Shown here piece after piece: positions 1 through 11,386 of a stretch of 64,000 nt of DNA. The notes under the pieces are model-generated. The model worked only from the letters and a program-made list of their open reading frames with translations, ran no database searches and was not told the DNA's origin. Every line of letters begins with the position of its first letter. The stretch's first letter is position 1. Source of the stretch: Vandiemenella viatica (lineage: Eukaryota; Arthropoda; Insecta; Orthoptera; Morabidae); contig JARYHS010013631.1 of assembly GCA_031002005.1 (NCBI GenBank), positions 68,879,832 through 68,943,831 of the forward strand, written 5' to 3'. A program made the translations under genes and the position numbers.

Positions 1-175
1 TTCGGATTACACATTAAACTGTAGGTCCCCTCAAGGACTAACAGTCCCAGTTGTAACACGACGTATACATATCCACAGAAAAATTCAAGTTGACCAAAGG
101 TCCTAGTTCACGCAAACGAACTTACATAGTACATACAGAATATAAATAAAAGACAAATATTTTTAATACACTTTT

Positions 176-727
176 TTACAATACAGTTACGGAATATTTG
201 AAGAATCTTTTGATGTCTGTAATAGCTGTTGAAGGTGTACTAAACTGTATTATGAAATGATTGGTCGATGGGTAACTGAAGTATGTAACAAAAGTATTAG
301 ACGTGATGCTATCGAGGTATCTTGAAAATATGGCATCGATTGCAGCTCCATATATAGTTATGGATTCAGGTGGCTTATTTTTGATTTTCCAATCAACATT
401 TTGTTGATGGAATGTTGTCAAAGGGATTGAATACTTTGTAGCAAAATTAAGATTAAAATCTACTAAAATCGTTGGAAGTTTGTCTAAATTATCTTCTAAA
501 ATACTTGAACCTCCGCGACTGCATGTATGAGTAACCAACGATGTAAAAATTTTATGATTTCTGTGACTTTTGATTTCACCTGCATTTCGTATTGTAAGTT
601 CTATATTCAGCGTAGTGATTTGGGCTATATTTTTGTTTTGATATGTCTCAACTTTGTCAGCTCTAATATTTTCCTGTTTAAAGTTTACCTTGAAATCGAA
701 ATTTGATAGTTGAACGTCTTTTTAATT
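176..727 (-). other. Unrecognised long open frame (about 183 codons)
   Basis: The minus strand is open from just after a TAA at about 728 down to a stop at 176-178, which is long for DNA this AT-rich. The frame has no ATG near its start, so it would have to be an internal or terminal exon, or a remnant of a larger coding unit. The composition looks protein-like: mixed hydrophobic and polar residues, no low-complexity run, and a single Cys in a TCSRGG context about two fifths of the way along. I see no signal peptide, clear membrane span or known motif. An AG lies just upstream in an A-rich context, a weak splice acceptor at best. It could be a host exon or a decayed mobile-element or viral capsid-like gene; I cannot choose. 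Confidence 0.3.
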
Positions 728-832
728 AGAAAGTCATGTTTCTGACAGTAAAATCAAAAGGGAACAGAGAACGGTGGCGGAGAAGGGATCATGCAGTTTC
801 CAATCACATCATACGAGGTCATACCACCCTCT

Positions 833-853
833 CCCCCCCCCCCCCCCCCCCCC
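833..853. repeat. Poly(C) tract, 21 bases
   Basis: An uninterrupted run of C follows a CT-rich lead-in. Similar C tracts occur inside the MITE family described at 1360-1784, but no matching ends are seen here. Confidence 0.9.
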
Positions 854-903
854 AAGAGCTGCCAACAGATGTTTCGCATAATCAAATAATCCTGAGCTGC
901 AAC

Positions 904-1020
904 TGAAATAAGAGACAGGCCTGGTAGGTCGGTGGTTAAGGCGTCCTCTTCAAAATTCGGGGTTCTCGTTTCGAATGACAGTCCGCCATGAATCTTTACG
1001 GTAACTTAACTTGAACTTCT
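904..1020 (+). repeat. Possible tRNA-like SINE head, decayed
   Basis: A box-A-like segment (GGTAGGTCGGTGGTTAAGG) is followed about 40 bases later by a box-B-like GTTTCGAATGAC. The body of the common SINE of this window (CGAAATCACTCCAGGCGAAT core) is not visible behind it, so this may be an old or different SINE. The rest of 728-1359 is AT-rich with nothing recognisable. Confidence 0.3.
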
Positions 1021-1359
1021 TTCAACAAACTTTGCTTTGTTTAGTTGAAGTACGCTATGTCGCCTCCTGTTTCTGATTCCACTTTATACTGTACCAGCCA
1101 TAAGTGGTGCTTATGGCAACTTGAAAGAATACGAAGTCAGACAATAATGAAACCACTAAATTATTTACCTACACCAGTGTTTCTCAGCCTTTTTCAAAGA
1201 ATCGCATTATACTGAGTTTCAGCTTTGTACAATAAGAGTTCACTATCCATTTGACGTGAACATTTTTTTGCTAACTTTATTTTTTGTTATGAAATATTTA
1301 ATTCGGTTAGTGGATCACAGATGGGCAATGGACTACAGGTTGAAAAAACCCTGACCTAA

Positions 1360-1627
1360 CGGAACGTCCATAAACCACGTAGCTCCATTTTGGCCTTCTG
1401 TGGAACCCCCCCCCCCTCCCCCGCGTGGCACGTAGCTTTTTTACCTTTTAATTCCAGAAGACAAACTGTTTTCTCACGTCGGACTATCGTAAATTACATA
1501 CGGAGATAATTAAATGACTGAAATAAATATTCACATGCTGTTGTGTGTTCCCTACCTTATTTTAACTCTGACAAATAATACGAATGAAAAGCTACGTGAC
1601 TTGGCTGGGACCCCCCCCCCCCCACCT

Positions 1628-1704
<77 letters not shown>

Positions 1705-1784
1705 TGAAGCCCACTTACTAGCCAACCTCTCCTCCTCCCCTAGCCCCACCCTCAGACCAAGTCACGTAGTTTATGGACGCTCCC
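1360..1784. mobile_element. MITE with GTCCATAAAcyACGT-type ends, copy 1
   Basis: The two ends are inverted copies. The left end begins CGGAACGTCCATAAACCACG and the right end, read in reverse complement, begins GGGAGCGTCCATAAACTACG. Both sides are flanked by TAA (CTAA on each side counting one more base), a likely target duplication. The interior is C-rich near both ends and holds a segment also found in copies at 10679-11117 and 12741-13036 (around TCGTAAATTACATACGGAG). No transposase is encoded, so this is non-autonomous. The parent superfamily cannot be named from this copy alone. Confidence 0.7.
1629..1700. repeat. (CA)36 microsatellite
   Basis: An uninterrupted dinucleotide run lies inside the MITE, directly after a poly(C) tract. 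It produces apparent Thr-His and Val-Cys open frames that are not genes. Confidence 0.97.
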
Positions 1785-1835
1785 TAAACTGTACACTGAA
1801 CTGTTTGATCATGAGCTACGTTAGGTCTCACCGTG

Positions 1836-1965
1836 GTTCGGATTACTCGTTAAACTACAGGTACCACAGAAAAGGAAGTGGCCATCCTGTCTGACACAAT
1901 GGTATAGTATGTCTCCTTCAGGAGGATCCAACCAACCTCCAGGTTGTGGACTAGATTTACTATAC
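1836..1965 (+). repeat. Uncharacterised dispersed repeat, copy 1
   Basis: The segment starts TTCGGATTACTCGTTAAAC and contains an AAAGGAAGTGGCCATCCTG stretch and a CCAGGTTGTGGAC stretch. The same order of blocks recurs at 22056-22170, and its first 30 bases resemble the very start of the window (1-32). The ends are not defined. Between here and 2211 the sequence is AT-rich with nothing recognisable. Confidence 0.4.
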
Positions 1966-2211
1966 ACCTCTTAATCGTGAATCAATGGATATGTTCATTA
2001 TTCTTTTATTGCTATCCGTTAAGCTTGTGTTTGAAATTTGGTAATTTTGGCAATAAACTTGTATGAGAAACAAGCATACACTTAAATTAATAATCAGAAG
2101 TGGATGTTTGTAGATTTTATACTCGTAGAATCTTTACTTGATTTTATTGGGTCATCGATGGCAGCAGCTCTCATCTTTTTTTCCTGTTCAGTTGATTTAC
2201 AAACTACACCA

Positions 2212-2350
2212 AGCTAGGTGGATAGTTGGTTAAAAATTGGAAATTGTATTCGCGAGGACCCTTGTTCGATTCCCTGTAAGGCCATTTATTTTCCACGGTT
2301 TCAAGAAGTCAATCCAGGCGACTTCCTTCCCATTCCTTTCCTCTAATGCC
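2212..2350 (+). mobile_element. SINE copy, diverged
   Basis: It has a tRNA-like head with a box B (GTTCGATTCCC) at about 2262, then a body matching the window's common SINE (CCACGGTTTCAAGAAGTCAATCCAGGCGA) and the TTCCCATTCCTTTCC segment. It is cut short at 2350 by the hAT insertion that begins at 2357. Confidence 0.6.
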
Positions 2351-2854
2351 CTAGACCAGTGTTTCTCAAACTATTAAGGGCACGTACCCCTACAAAATGT
2401 CCCAGGCGCTGGCGAACCCCCTTCAGAAAAAAACTGCGTTTTTTTTAGCTTCACTACTAGCGTCAATGGGCAATAAAAAGCAATATTCACAATTTTGCGT
2501 GTTATACGCTGAGATAGACAGTCCACCATTACGGAAATCTTGTCGCGAACCCCCTACGATCAACGGGCGAACCACTAGGGCAGGGATGGCGAATCTTTAT
2601 TGATATACGTGCATTTTTTTTCTAAAGAAATGTTGACTGAAGCCGTAACGTGCCATCAAACAAACATGACGTAGTGATTAATGGGAAAAGAAATAAAACT
2701 AAATACTATCACCTCAAAACTTTATATTTGCAACATGAAATATACATTTTTATGCCAAGGAATAATGACATCAAAAGTTTCGTGCTTATTTAAGTAGATG
2801 AAACTTGTGCGTCTTCTGTGGTTGCAAAGTAGATGCCAAATAACTTTTATTATA

Positions 2855-3065
2855 ACTGTGGCCAGGGAAATTGGCGGTTAGTGCAATCGCGCTGCTGCCG
2901 CACTTCGGTAAATTCTCGAGTAGCGCTCTCTCTCTTAATACTGGAAAATGGTAACGCTGAGTGTCCTGTGTTGCCTAGTACCAGATAACAGGTGAATTTA
3001 AATATTAAGAGCACGATTTGGTAAAGGTGTGTTTGAAGCCTCCCGCCAATACTTTTGGCCACAAC
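2855..3065. mobile_element. Tc1/mariner-type MITE
   Basis: The 211-bp segment has inverted ends of about 23 bp (left ACTGTGGCCAGGGAAATTGG, right in reverse complement GTTGTGGCCAAAAGTATTGG) and is bounded by TA on both sides. GTTGTGGCCAAAAGT ends are typical of some Tc1 elements. It has no coding capacity. Confidence 0.65.
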
Positions 3066-3119
3066 TAGAGGTTCATACTTTATTACTTTTAACAGAATGC
3101 AAGCTGAAGTGGAGTCGTC

Positions 3120-3578
3120 TGAAAAAACGGTTTTGAAGTGATTCCTTAATGTTATTCATTCTGAAAACAATGAACCATAGGCATAAGTAGATGAAATATT
3201 GTTAAGATAGCAAAAGTCAGCTTCTTAAATGTGTCTGGAATTGAATTACAAGTTTCCATTTTAACATCTTTACTCATATTGCTCGCTAATCTTGCTAATT
3301 CGTTTAATTCTAACTACTTCCTCATTTCAATGAATTTTGAGTCAATATTGAACTACACTGCAACTCGTACAGATGCATTTCCAATTCTTGAATTTCCAAC
3401 GAATCAAATTTAGACAAGTTCAATTTATTAGGTGAAGTCACATCAGGATACAAAATATACTTTAGTGTTTGCAATAATTCTTTGAACTAAGGAAATTTCG
3501 ATGAAAATTCTTCTATTGAAGATTACTTTTCAGTGAGTTTTAATTGGTCTGGTTTTTCGTGTACATTAAAATTTCTAG

Positions 3579-3619
<41 letters not shown>

Positions 3620-3835
3620 GGGAAATACTTGAAATTATTGGAAATAATATCTTTACAGAAAACTTGCAGTTTGACCTCAAAAGCACGAATGACATCTAAA
3701 TCAAAAATTGTTTTGTTTAACAAAGAGATTTGTGATTTGTTTCATAATGCCGTTTTACAGATAATGCTCTACATACCACTGTTTCAGAACATAAAACACA
3801 CACTGCTTTATCACGTTTAATAATCATGACATATT
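3120..3835 (-). pseudogene. hAT transposase remnant (ZBED/GTF2I-repeat type)
   Basis: Read on the minus strand, three blocks appear in the right order for a hAT transposase. First, near 3835-3740, is a zinc-finger-like block with CVLCSETV followed by a KRHYETNH motif, the usual N-terminal C2H2/BED-like finger. Next, near 3720-3614, is an open stretch (NKTIFDLDVIRAFEVKLQVF and on) resembling the mid-region before the dimerisation domain. Last, near 3420-3120, are pieces like the C-terminal dimerisation domain (LQCSSIL, then a FSEMNNIKES-like segment). The catalytic middle is missing, a 31-base poly(A) interrupts the frame, and several stops and shifts are present. It is dead. The assignment rests on motif order rather than a search. 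Confidence 0.6.
3583..3613. repeat. Poly(T) tract
   Basis: A run of about 31 T lies inside the hAT transposase relic. On the minus strand it reads as a Lys run, an expansion rather than part of the protein. Confidence 0.9.
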
Positions 3836-4307
3836 TCTCAGTTAACAAACGTTGAACTTCTCTATTACACTTATATTGCACTTTTTTTTTTGCCTAACCA
3901 TCCATGCTGAATAGTTGTAAATATAACTCAAACTTAAACAAGCAGCTGTGTTACCGAAGAACTATGCGTAACTGGTGAAAACAGTCAACGTTGTCAGCAA
4001 AAACAAACACGTGAGTTAGCTTAACGTCTCTCCCGCCGCCTCCGTTTGCTCACTCAATACATTCGGTCAGAAAATTCGCTCAAAATCCAAGTATTTGCGC
4101 AATCTGTGGTCGTTCCGGCACCGGTAGTTTCTTTCACGATGAACTTTCTTACTATGTTCTTAAATTATGTAGAAAATAAAATAAATTACTTATATCGATT
4201 AGGTAGCTAATTAATGCCGTGCCCAAATTATATGGCCGCGTGCCACTGGTTCGCCATCCCTGCACTAGGGGGTCAGGTATCTCACTTTTAGAAACGATGC
4301 CCTAGAC

Positions 4308-5253
4308 GTCTGAGCAGTGAGGCATGGTTCGGAGTTAGCCTGATTCACATAAACCAATTGTAGCATTTCTCTTTAATTTCTTCAACCTTTCAATCACTAT
4401 AGTCATTAAGCATGGCTAATAAGCTGGTCCATTATCTTCAACAGCTTCAAAAAGTTTGATTCTTCGGATCTTAAAATATGTAACTGTTCCTTCCAACCGA
4501 TCTTTAATAAGAGTATTCTCAAACAGCAGACGCTAAAAGTAGTCTACCATTTGAACATAATTCTTTTCCATCCAGTACAGCGCTCCATACCTAGTTGCTA
4601 AGCCAATTCTTCCTTTCTTGTAACCTAATACTCCGCAACGTAAGAGTTTTCTTTAAAAACCTCTTAGCATGCGGCTTATATCTTTATAGCTTTGTTCGTC
4701 ACATGTGATCTTCCTTCTTCAGTAGCTGAATTCTTCATTCGTAATATTAAGAAACTACCGATATTTATTCTGTTCGCCTCTACATCAGTGTTCCATACTA
4801 GTACCTTGATCTATTCATTGATTTCAAGGAGACTTTCGTCTTTTATTACATTACGCTTACGAAAATACTTTTCCTAGGTTTCTTCAATCTCGCCAAGAAC
4901 ATACGTAGGAGAAACTTCTACAATTACTTCTTCGCTTTTCTGGTTGACTTCCTTCCGTATATTCGATATCGGGCTATTTTACGGTCCAAATAGTTTCCCT
5001 GAAAATGAGTTAACAACAAATCTCTGAGATCTGATTTCTGACGCAATGGTTTTCGCGTTCGCTCCCTCCCTTCTGTATCCTGTATCGCTGAACAAAATGG
5101 TTTTATCCATGTTTAGGGGTGCAAGGATTCACGTAACAGCGTATCCGTTCTCCATAGAACGCTCGTATCGATGTTTCCGCTTAATGTTGACTGTTAAATA
5201 TGTATTATATAGAATATGATTGTATATCAGGTATAAAGAAAACTCGCAATACA
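4308..5253. other. AT-rich sequence, nothing recognised
   Basis: No long open frame, terminal repeat or known motif is seen. Short open frames here are no longer than expected by chance. Confidence 0.6.
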
Positions 5254-5447
5254 GATAGTGGTGTGTACGGGAGAACGTGGGTTCGAATCCCCGCCCGGCC
5301 ATTCGGATTTCCAGTTTTCAGAAATCACTCCTGGCCAATGGTTCCTTCAAAAGGCCATTGCCGAATTTCTTCGCGTTCCTTGATCCAACCTATTCGCGTC
5401 TCTAATAACCTCGGCGAGGCGTAAAGCTAAAAGCAAAAAAAATAAAA
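5254..5447 (+). mobile_element. SINE copy
   Basis: The box B GGGTTCGAATCCCCG lies near 5279. It is followed by the family body (CCATTCGGATTTCC, GAAATCACTCC, GGTTCCTTCAAAAGGCCATTG) and the tail motif CTCTAATAACCTCGGCGAGG, GTAAAGC, then an A-rich end. Box A is poorly preserved. Confidence 0.8.
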
Positions 5448-7743
5448 AGCTCGTAAAGTGAAACGAGGTATTTGGTGCAAAGCCAGAAAACATTCTTTGC
5501 GGTACTATCGGCTGAGTATAAATTAATAATTTGGACTCTGCAGTGAATACAGTGGTTGGGCAAGAAGAGAAGTGTGGAATGTCGTTAAAAAAAACTGCCC
5601 ACTCATAAAATTTAACAGTTGCGACACATTTTACTGCGTTTCGGCAGATTAATACAATGGTCACAATTAGAACCGCCCATGAATCTTAATTGTACCAACA
5701 TCCGACGTCTCCCCTCTCCGCTACTAATACTCTGTAACTAGTTGCATTTTTTTCTGAAGACTAACATTGGAAGAGTCATTAACTCAAGAGGCATTAAGTG
5801 AGGGTGCAGTGTTTATGCTGTCCTTCATGTGTTTTTGTGAAAGACAAAAGGGGCAACTAAAATCAATCTGCAAATCTTCTGCGACGGGGCAGAGGGGGAA
5901 AAAAAGCCAACAAAATAATTTTGACTATATAAATTTCCAAATAGAAATCTATGGTGAGAAACCGGCTTAAAGTGTGAGTAATACACAAATGTTGCTCTTT
6001 TTTAGAAAAATAAATAAAGAATAAAACTCTTAAATTGATTCAGCGTGTACTGCAAGGTATTTTGCTAGTTTTCGACCCACATGTCTTCGATATTACTGTA
6101 GAAACTGTTTACTTAAGTGCTCACGCCTGTAGAATACAACGGCTAAGGTGAAAATGTTTTTTAGAGAGACTCGAGTGCCCTTAGGATCGGAGTGACAGAG
6201 GTACATCTTAGTATTTCCTGTCAAACTATTTGTAGTATGCCAAGGGACGTTATCAGTAAGATAGTGTGATCAATAAACACTAGAGAAAAAATTATTCCTC
6301 TGTACTCATTTGATAAAGCTTTGTCGACAAATCCACGGGCTCTTCAGGATTAATACCTATCGTCCAGTTCGGATCCAATAGCTCTACTTAAGCGACGAAG
6401 TCGACGCTCTACTATAGATGCCCCGTTGATTTAGCATCCGACTGGTCCACTCTGTTAACGACCCTAACAAAGTCCAGTCCGATGTGCTCTGGCTGATATC
6501 CAGAGCGTATTAATGGGATCTGTGTGCGGTGTTCTAAGACTGTTATACTGGAAACAAAATCTGAAATTACCTGACACATTACAAAGTGCACAATATGAGT
6601 GCATAAGATAGTTTTTGGGATTTTTATTACCATGTTGCGGTGATATCTGCTTATAACTTCGAGAATGTTTTAACTAAATTTATAAATCCTACTTGAAGTT
6701 TGCAAGAAAGTCTAGCTGACAAAAAAACTTTTCGCTTCCAGAAAATAACTAGTGGTGTGAATTGCCCTTTGACATTACTTCTCAGTGTGTTCTTGAGTCT
6801 TTTTTTAAAAAAAATTAAATGACACTATCGTTTCTCCCATACTGCCGTCTAAAGTTATAAGATTTCACCATTTAAAAAATTGTATTACTCGTATTAATGT
6901 AGAGCGCAGTATTGACGACACATGACTTACACAAAACTCGTTTCAAACCGCTCATGGCTCAAGACCTCAGACACGTGATGCCTGCGCACTAGCGCAAGCG
7001 ACTCTTAGTTGAAATTTGCATTTTTTAAAATCAAATTTAATACTTAACACAATTGTGCATTGTAATCAATACATTGCTTTTAACGTATATTTTTAGGTGT
7101 GATAAGTCTGTTATCGTAAAGTAGACAGCGAATCGTCATGCGCCGATGAATCTACCACCTAAGGATGACGAGGCAAAATGTCAGGACATCGTCGTATAAC
7201 TACTTCGACACAATCATTCTTGGTGTAGTAATCAGGCCCACCGTTTCTTTAATTTACAACACAATTTATTGAATCGTTTCCGACGAAATGACAATAATTG
7301 CTTATAAATAGCATATGTTGAAATAAAGAGGAACTATGGGTTTCAACTTCTTGCTAGCCAAACTGACCACTTTAACCGTATCCAACTTTTTTCACTGACT
7401 AGGATCGGCGGAGCGTGTTAAGGCGCTACCATTTCGCACATGAAACGAATCCTGTCGTCGCAATATGTGTACTAACAGTGTAGATTTTGTTTTTACAATT
7501 GTATGACGTATTCATACGATTTTATTTTTTTTTTAAATTTTTTTTTCGGAGTTGAAATCTGGAACGTCTACCAACCTGTGTCTGGACCAATTTACCAAAC
7601 TGAAAATTCGCAGCGAGCGAGTTGCTGACGCGCGCTGATACTGTACGGATTGCGTGTTAAACTGAATTTATTTAATTACAATGGAGCACACGCTCCGGTG
7701 GCAATTTCCCTACACACCCAACTTCCCGCTATCCTTCACTCAC
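5448..7743. other. AT-rich sequence, nothing recognised
   Basis: Both strands were scanned for protein motifs and inverted ends. Only short, motif-free open frames and mononucleotide tracts are present, up to the LINE tail that starts at 7744. Confidence 0.55.
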
Positions 7744-7918
7744 CTACATTTGCCCTCTACAAATTTTAACTTTAAATTCTTTTAACGTTTTCGGTAAGTT
7801 ATTCATCATTCCCCTTGGCAACTCATTCCAATCCCTAATACCCTTACCTAAAAAAGAAAATCTTCCCACACTCTTGTGCCTGAAATCGAGTGCCAGCTTG
7901 TGGTCATGGTCATCTTTG
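7744..7918 (-). pseudogene. LINE ORF2 C-terminal fragment (GIRDWNELP type)
   Basis: The minus strand is open for about 57 codons to a stop at 7744-7746. It contains SVGRFSFLGKGIRDWNELP followed by about 20 residues ending CRGQM. The pattern of an aromatic-rich RFSF, a short loop, W-N-x-LP and a basic tail is the normal C-terminus of reverse transcriptases in several insect LINE clades. Upstream (higher coordinates) the frame is lost, so this is a 5'-truncated or decayed copy. The 3' untranslated tail may extend to about 7670. Confidence 0.55.
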
Positions 7919-10041
7919 ACCATGACATTTACTATTGGGGAGAGACTTTAACGCAGCTGTGTATTTATTGACTTCCGGATTTACGCAGTGTAATTTACTT
8001 TCTAAATTTGATAGGTCAGCACTAGACTTAGTTATATAGTTAATTGTAAATACTTTGACTGCGAGAAGCAAAATTCATGCCATAACAACTGGACGGATTG
8101 TCATACATATTCCAATATTTTGATGTGGCATTGGAAAGATTACAAAAAAAAAGTTAGTTGGTCCACCGGTTTATTTCGTTGACCGCGATTCAAGCAAAAA
8201 AAAAAAAAAAAGTATCGATAGTGAGAGGAGTAAAATAGGTTCTCAGTTCCATAAGATTTCCCCAAATTAGTTTCAATTTAAAGAAGCTAGTTTTCGTATT
8301 AGACATATTTGCAGTTTACATACCAACGGCACAGTATTATTTCAAATTGAAACTGTTCACATTTCAAACTGATGTTCTTCATTTGTAACACACTTCTGAG
8401 AGCCGTGGCCTCAGTGGATTTCTCACTGTTAGCAACATTCCTAGTATGCGTTGATTGAAAATTAAGGTCAATTATGCATTAGAGTAACTGTTAATTGTTT
8501 TTTTTTTAGAAAAGACGAAATTTATGTAACAGACTATTAAAAAATCTGTAGTTTTGTCAAAAAAGTGTAAAAAAATCGTTGAGTAAAAAAATTCCAAACG
8601 GTTCATAATAGGCTCGTTTCCAGCTTTTGATACCCATAAACATTATCATTCAGCTTCCCACTAAAATTCCCGCTTAAACCCTATAATTACGTTGATGGTT
8701 TGATAAGTATCTTCGTTCGATATCAAAGAAATCAAATTGTCTTGAAAATAATTTTGTTATTCCACTCGAAGCTCAACACACTTGCTCGTACGTTTCTCCT
8801 GCATTGTGATTTTCTTGCAGAAATGGAGCATCTTCAAGGCCCTCAGAATAGTAGTTTTTGTATGCCCTTCACTTGATCGAAATTTGTGTGCAGTTAGCAA
8901 TTTTTTTTAGTTTCGGAAACTGATGATAATCTGACGGAGTGAGAATCAATGAATATGGTGGATGCCGAAAAATTTTAAGCCTATGTCACTTGACACTACA
9001 CATGCGGTAGATATCTACACCACATAACGGGTGGTATGTTAGGAAATTAAAGGAGGAAAAATCGTGAATTTATAAATGTACATGTAATATGCTTCCGTGC
9101 ATCAATAAGTATTTGTGTTAGTGGAATAATATTTTTAATCAAATATTCCTAGTTTGGAAGCAGTTTATTTCAAATTTTTGTACAAACGCCACTCAAAATT
9201 TTGTTAATCCTTCGGAAAAAAAAACCAAATTAATATTTTGTTGAGATTATTTAAAAATGATTTTATTATGATGTAAACGGCAATTAGTAGCGAAAAATGC
9301 ACATAAAAAATTCTTGGCCCAACACCTGTCGTAGTATAACGACTAGATTCACAAGCGACGCGAAAATCTTCAATGAGTTCTCTACAGTCATACGTTAAGG
9401 ATGTAAAATTAAATATTTACTCTCGATTTCTTGTAAACGAGGTCTACCTGTAAGAGGTACCTGAGGTGTCATATTTCAGCCATGTTCATTTTCCAATTTT
9501 TATTTTCGTTCTAAAGACCTCTCACAGTTAGTGAAACATAACAATTAAGCGTATTAGTCAAAAACTATACTGATTTTCATGACAATGATGAGTGGAACTT
9601 AAAATTTACTGCGATCATTAATAGAAGGATGATTCTTTGAATAATATAAACCAGATAAAAAATAACCGTCTCCAAATTGCAACTTAAGTGTTTTCTACTC
9701 GTATATCCCAACCTGATAATATTGTAATCTACAAGGAAGCTATTGAAGCACACGTTTTGCAAGCTGCATTTTGAACTTTATTTTTTAATTACCTAATTTG
9801 AATCCCGGAGTTTAGAGCTTACGAAGCAGCAGGACTAGTAGAAGATATATTTAGTAACATAGGTATCTTGTAGCGCTGACTTTCATCATGATATATTAGT
9901 ACTCTGCAAGCGGTCTAGCTCGGTATTAGTGCTCGCCAAAAAATGTCAGGTTCCTAGGTGCGGCCAGGAATGTTTACGAGCACGCTAGGACGAACAGACA
10001 TTCAACTGTAGGACCAGCCACACGAGAGGCGTGCCACGAAT
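7919..10041. other. AT-rich sequence, nothing recognised
   Basis: Long A/T runs (for example near 8197-8211) and scattered stops are present on both strands. No terminal repeats or protein motifs are visible. Confidence 0.55.
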
Positions 10042-10197
10042 TTTCTTTCCCCAAATCATTCCAGACAAATGCCGGTACCGGTTACTTTATAAAAACCCAT
10101 AGTCGAATTCCTCACAATTCCTCACAATTCCTTGCTCCCATTCTTTTTTTCGCCTCTAATAACCTTGACGTAGACGAGGCTTAATGCCACAAGTAAG
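10042..10197 (+). mobile_element. SINE copy, head missing
   Basis: The body starts at CCCCAAATCATTCCAGACAAATG and runs through AGTCGAATTCC and TTCCTTGCTCCC to CCTCTAATAACCTTGACGTAGA and GAGGCTTAATGCC. The tRNA-like head is absent. A CCTCACAATT duplication lies near 10113-10131. Confidence 0.75.
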
Positions 10198-10477
10198 GGG
10201 GGGGGGTGAAGAATTTTCTTCATCACACTTCCGATAGTTTGACTTTGAGTGTTAAAGCGCCACCATGCTGAACAGAAACAATTACGATAGGCCAGGGTTG
10301 AGCATCGATTCCTGTGTATCAGATAACCTGACATATAGTTTCGTATGTATCAGTCATCTAGGCGCCTCAATGTAAAAGCTGCATGAACCTAATATCACAA
10401 CAAACTTGTAACCGAAAACTCCCTTCCCTCCATATAGCTGTATTCGTCCTTTCCTCAATGATCATTACACTGCAAAA

Positions 10478-10668
10478 GCTCGGAACAGGCATGCTGCAGG
10501 ACGCGGCTTCAAATCCCACCCGATAATCCCGAAATCACTTCAAGCGAATGATGGGGATGTTTACTTCAAAAGACCATGGACTAATTTCTTATTTCCTTGT
10601 TCCTAATCGTCTCCTGCCCCGAATCACTTCGACGTCGGTGAGGTGAAAGCCATAAAGAAAAACAAAAC
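10478..10668 (+). mobile_element. SINE copy
   Basis: A weak box B (GGCTTCAAATCCC) at about 10505 precedes the family body (CCCGAAATCACTTCAAGCGAA, AAAAGACCATGG) and the tail (ATCACTTCGACGTCGGTGAGG, AAAGCCATAAAG), ending in A-rich sequence. Confidence 0.75.
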
Positions 10669-10678
10669 TGTTAAGACA

Positions 10679-11117
10679 GGGTCCATAAATTACGTAGCTC
10701 CATTTTTGCCTACTGCGAACCTCTCCCTTCCTCTTCCCCCATCCCCCTCCCCCCTAACCCTCGCCCCATCCTTCCTCCCCTCCCTCCTCCACCCCATGTA
10801 GCCTGACGTTGCTTTTGCTTTTCCCCTTCCCCCCTCCCCCCGCGTGGCACGTAACTTTTTCCTTTATTGATTCCAGAAGACCGTTTTTGTACTGCTTTCC
10901 CTTGTCATATCGTAAATTTCATACGGAGGTAATTAAATCACAGGAATGTTCACATGCTGTTTTGTGTTCTGTACTTTTTTATAACTGTGACAAATATTAA
11001 TCAAAAGATACGTGGCTTGGTTCGGAAACGTCCCTCCCCCCGCCTCGATGCCCAGCGTAGATTTCCAACCAATCCCTCTTCCCCCCAGACAGAACCACGT
11101 AGTTTATGGACGCTCCC
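10679..11117. mobile_element. MITE with GTCCATAAATTACGT ends, copy 2
   Basis: The left end has GGGTCCATAAATTACGTAGC and the right end, in reverse complement, GGGAGCGTCCATAAACTACG. The interior is rich in C tracts and shares the TCGTAAATTTCATACGGAGG segment with copies 1 and 3. It has no coding capacity. The target duplication is unclear on the left. Confidence 0.65.
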
Positions 11118-11231
11118 TAATGATTTATTTATTCATTAATTCCAAAACACGTTTCGCCGTTGTGGGACGGTGCGTCGTCTGTAGAAATTTAATGTCAATA
11201 TCGGGTAGACACATTTGCTATACCAACATTA

Positions 11232-11386
11232 ATCTAGATTTTCCATAGTTTTCCGAAATCAATCAAGGCGAATTCCGGGAAGTTTCTTTCAAAAGACCAT
11301 GGCCAAATTCCTACCAGTTTCTTTCTCCCAGTCATTTTCCGCCTCCAATGATCTCGTCACCGACGAGGCGTGAAACCATAAAAATG
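11232..11386 (+). mobile_element. SINE copy, head missing
   Basis: The body runs from TTTTCCATAGTTTTCCGAAAT through TTTCAAAAGACCATGGCCAAA to CCTCCAATGATCTCGTCACC and GACGAGGCGTGAAACC, ending in an A-rich run. Confidence 0.75.

Larger units (their letters stand above)
2581..4262 (-). mobile_element. Nested hAT element with decayed transposase
   Basis: The terminal inverted repeats CAGGGATGGCGAA (left) and TTCGCCATCCCTG (right) are perfect. They are flanked by an exact 8-bp duplication, CACTAGGG, at 2573-2580 and 4263-4270. The element therefore jumped into the older hAT-type MITE. The interior holds a degraded transposase on the minus strand and, nested further, a small Tc1-type MITE (2855-3065). 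Confidence 0.85.
2357..4299. mobile_element. hAT-type MITE interrupted by a second hAT
   Basis: The element begins CAGTGTTTCTCAAACT and ends with the imperfect inverted copy (reverse complement CATCGTTTCTAAAAGT). It is flanked by a perfect 8-bp target duplication, CCCTAGAC, at 2349-2356 and 4300-4307, the length made by hAT transposases. Without the nested insertion only about 253 bp remain (2357-2580 plus 4271-4299), so it is a non-autonomous element. Confidence 0.8.

Noticed and set aside
1173..1210. CAGTGTTTCTCAGCC, like a hAT end
   Set aside because: No inverted partner or 8-bp duplication could be found nearby, so no element is called.
1514..1894. Open frames rich in Thr-His / Val-Cys
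   Set aside because: They are translations of the (CA)36 microsatellite and adjacent poly(C).
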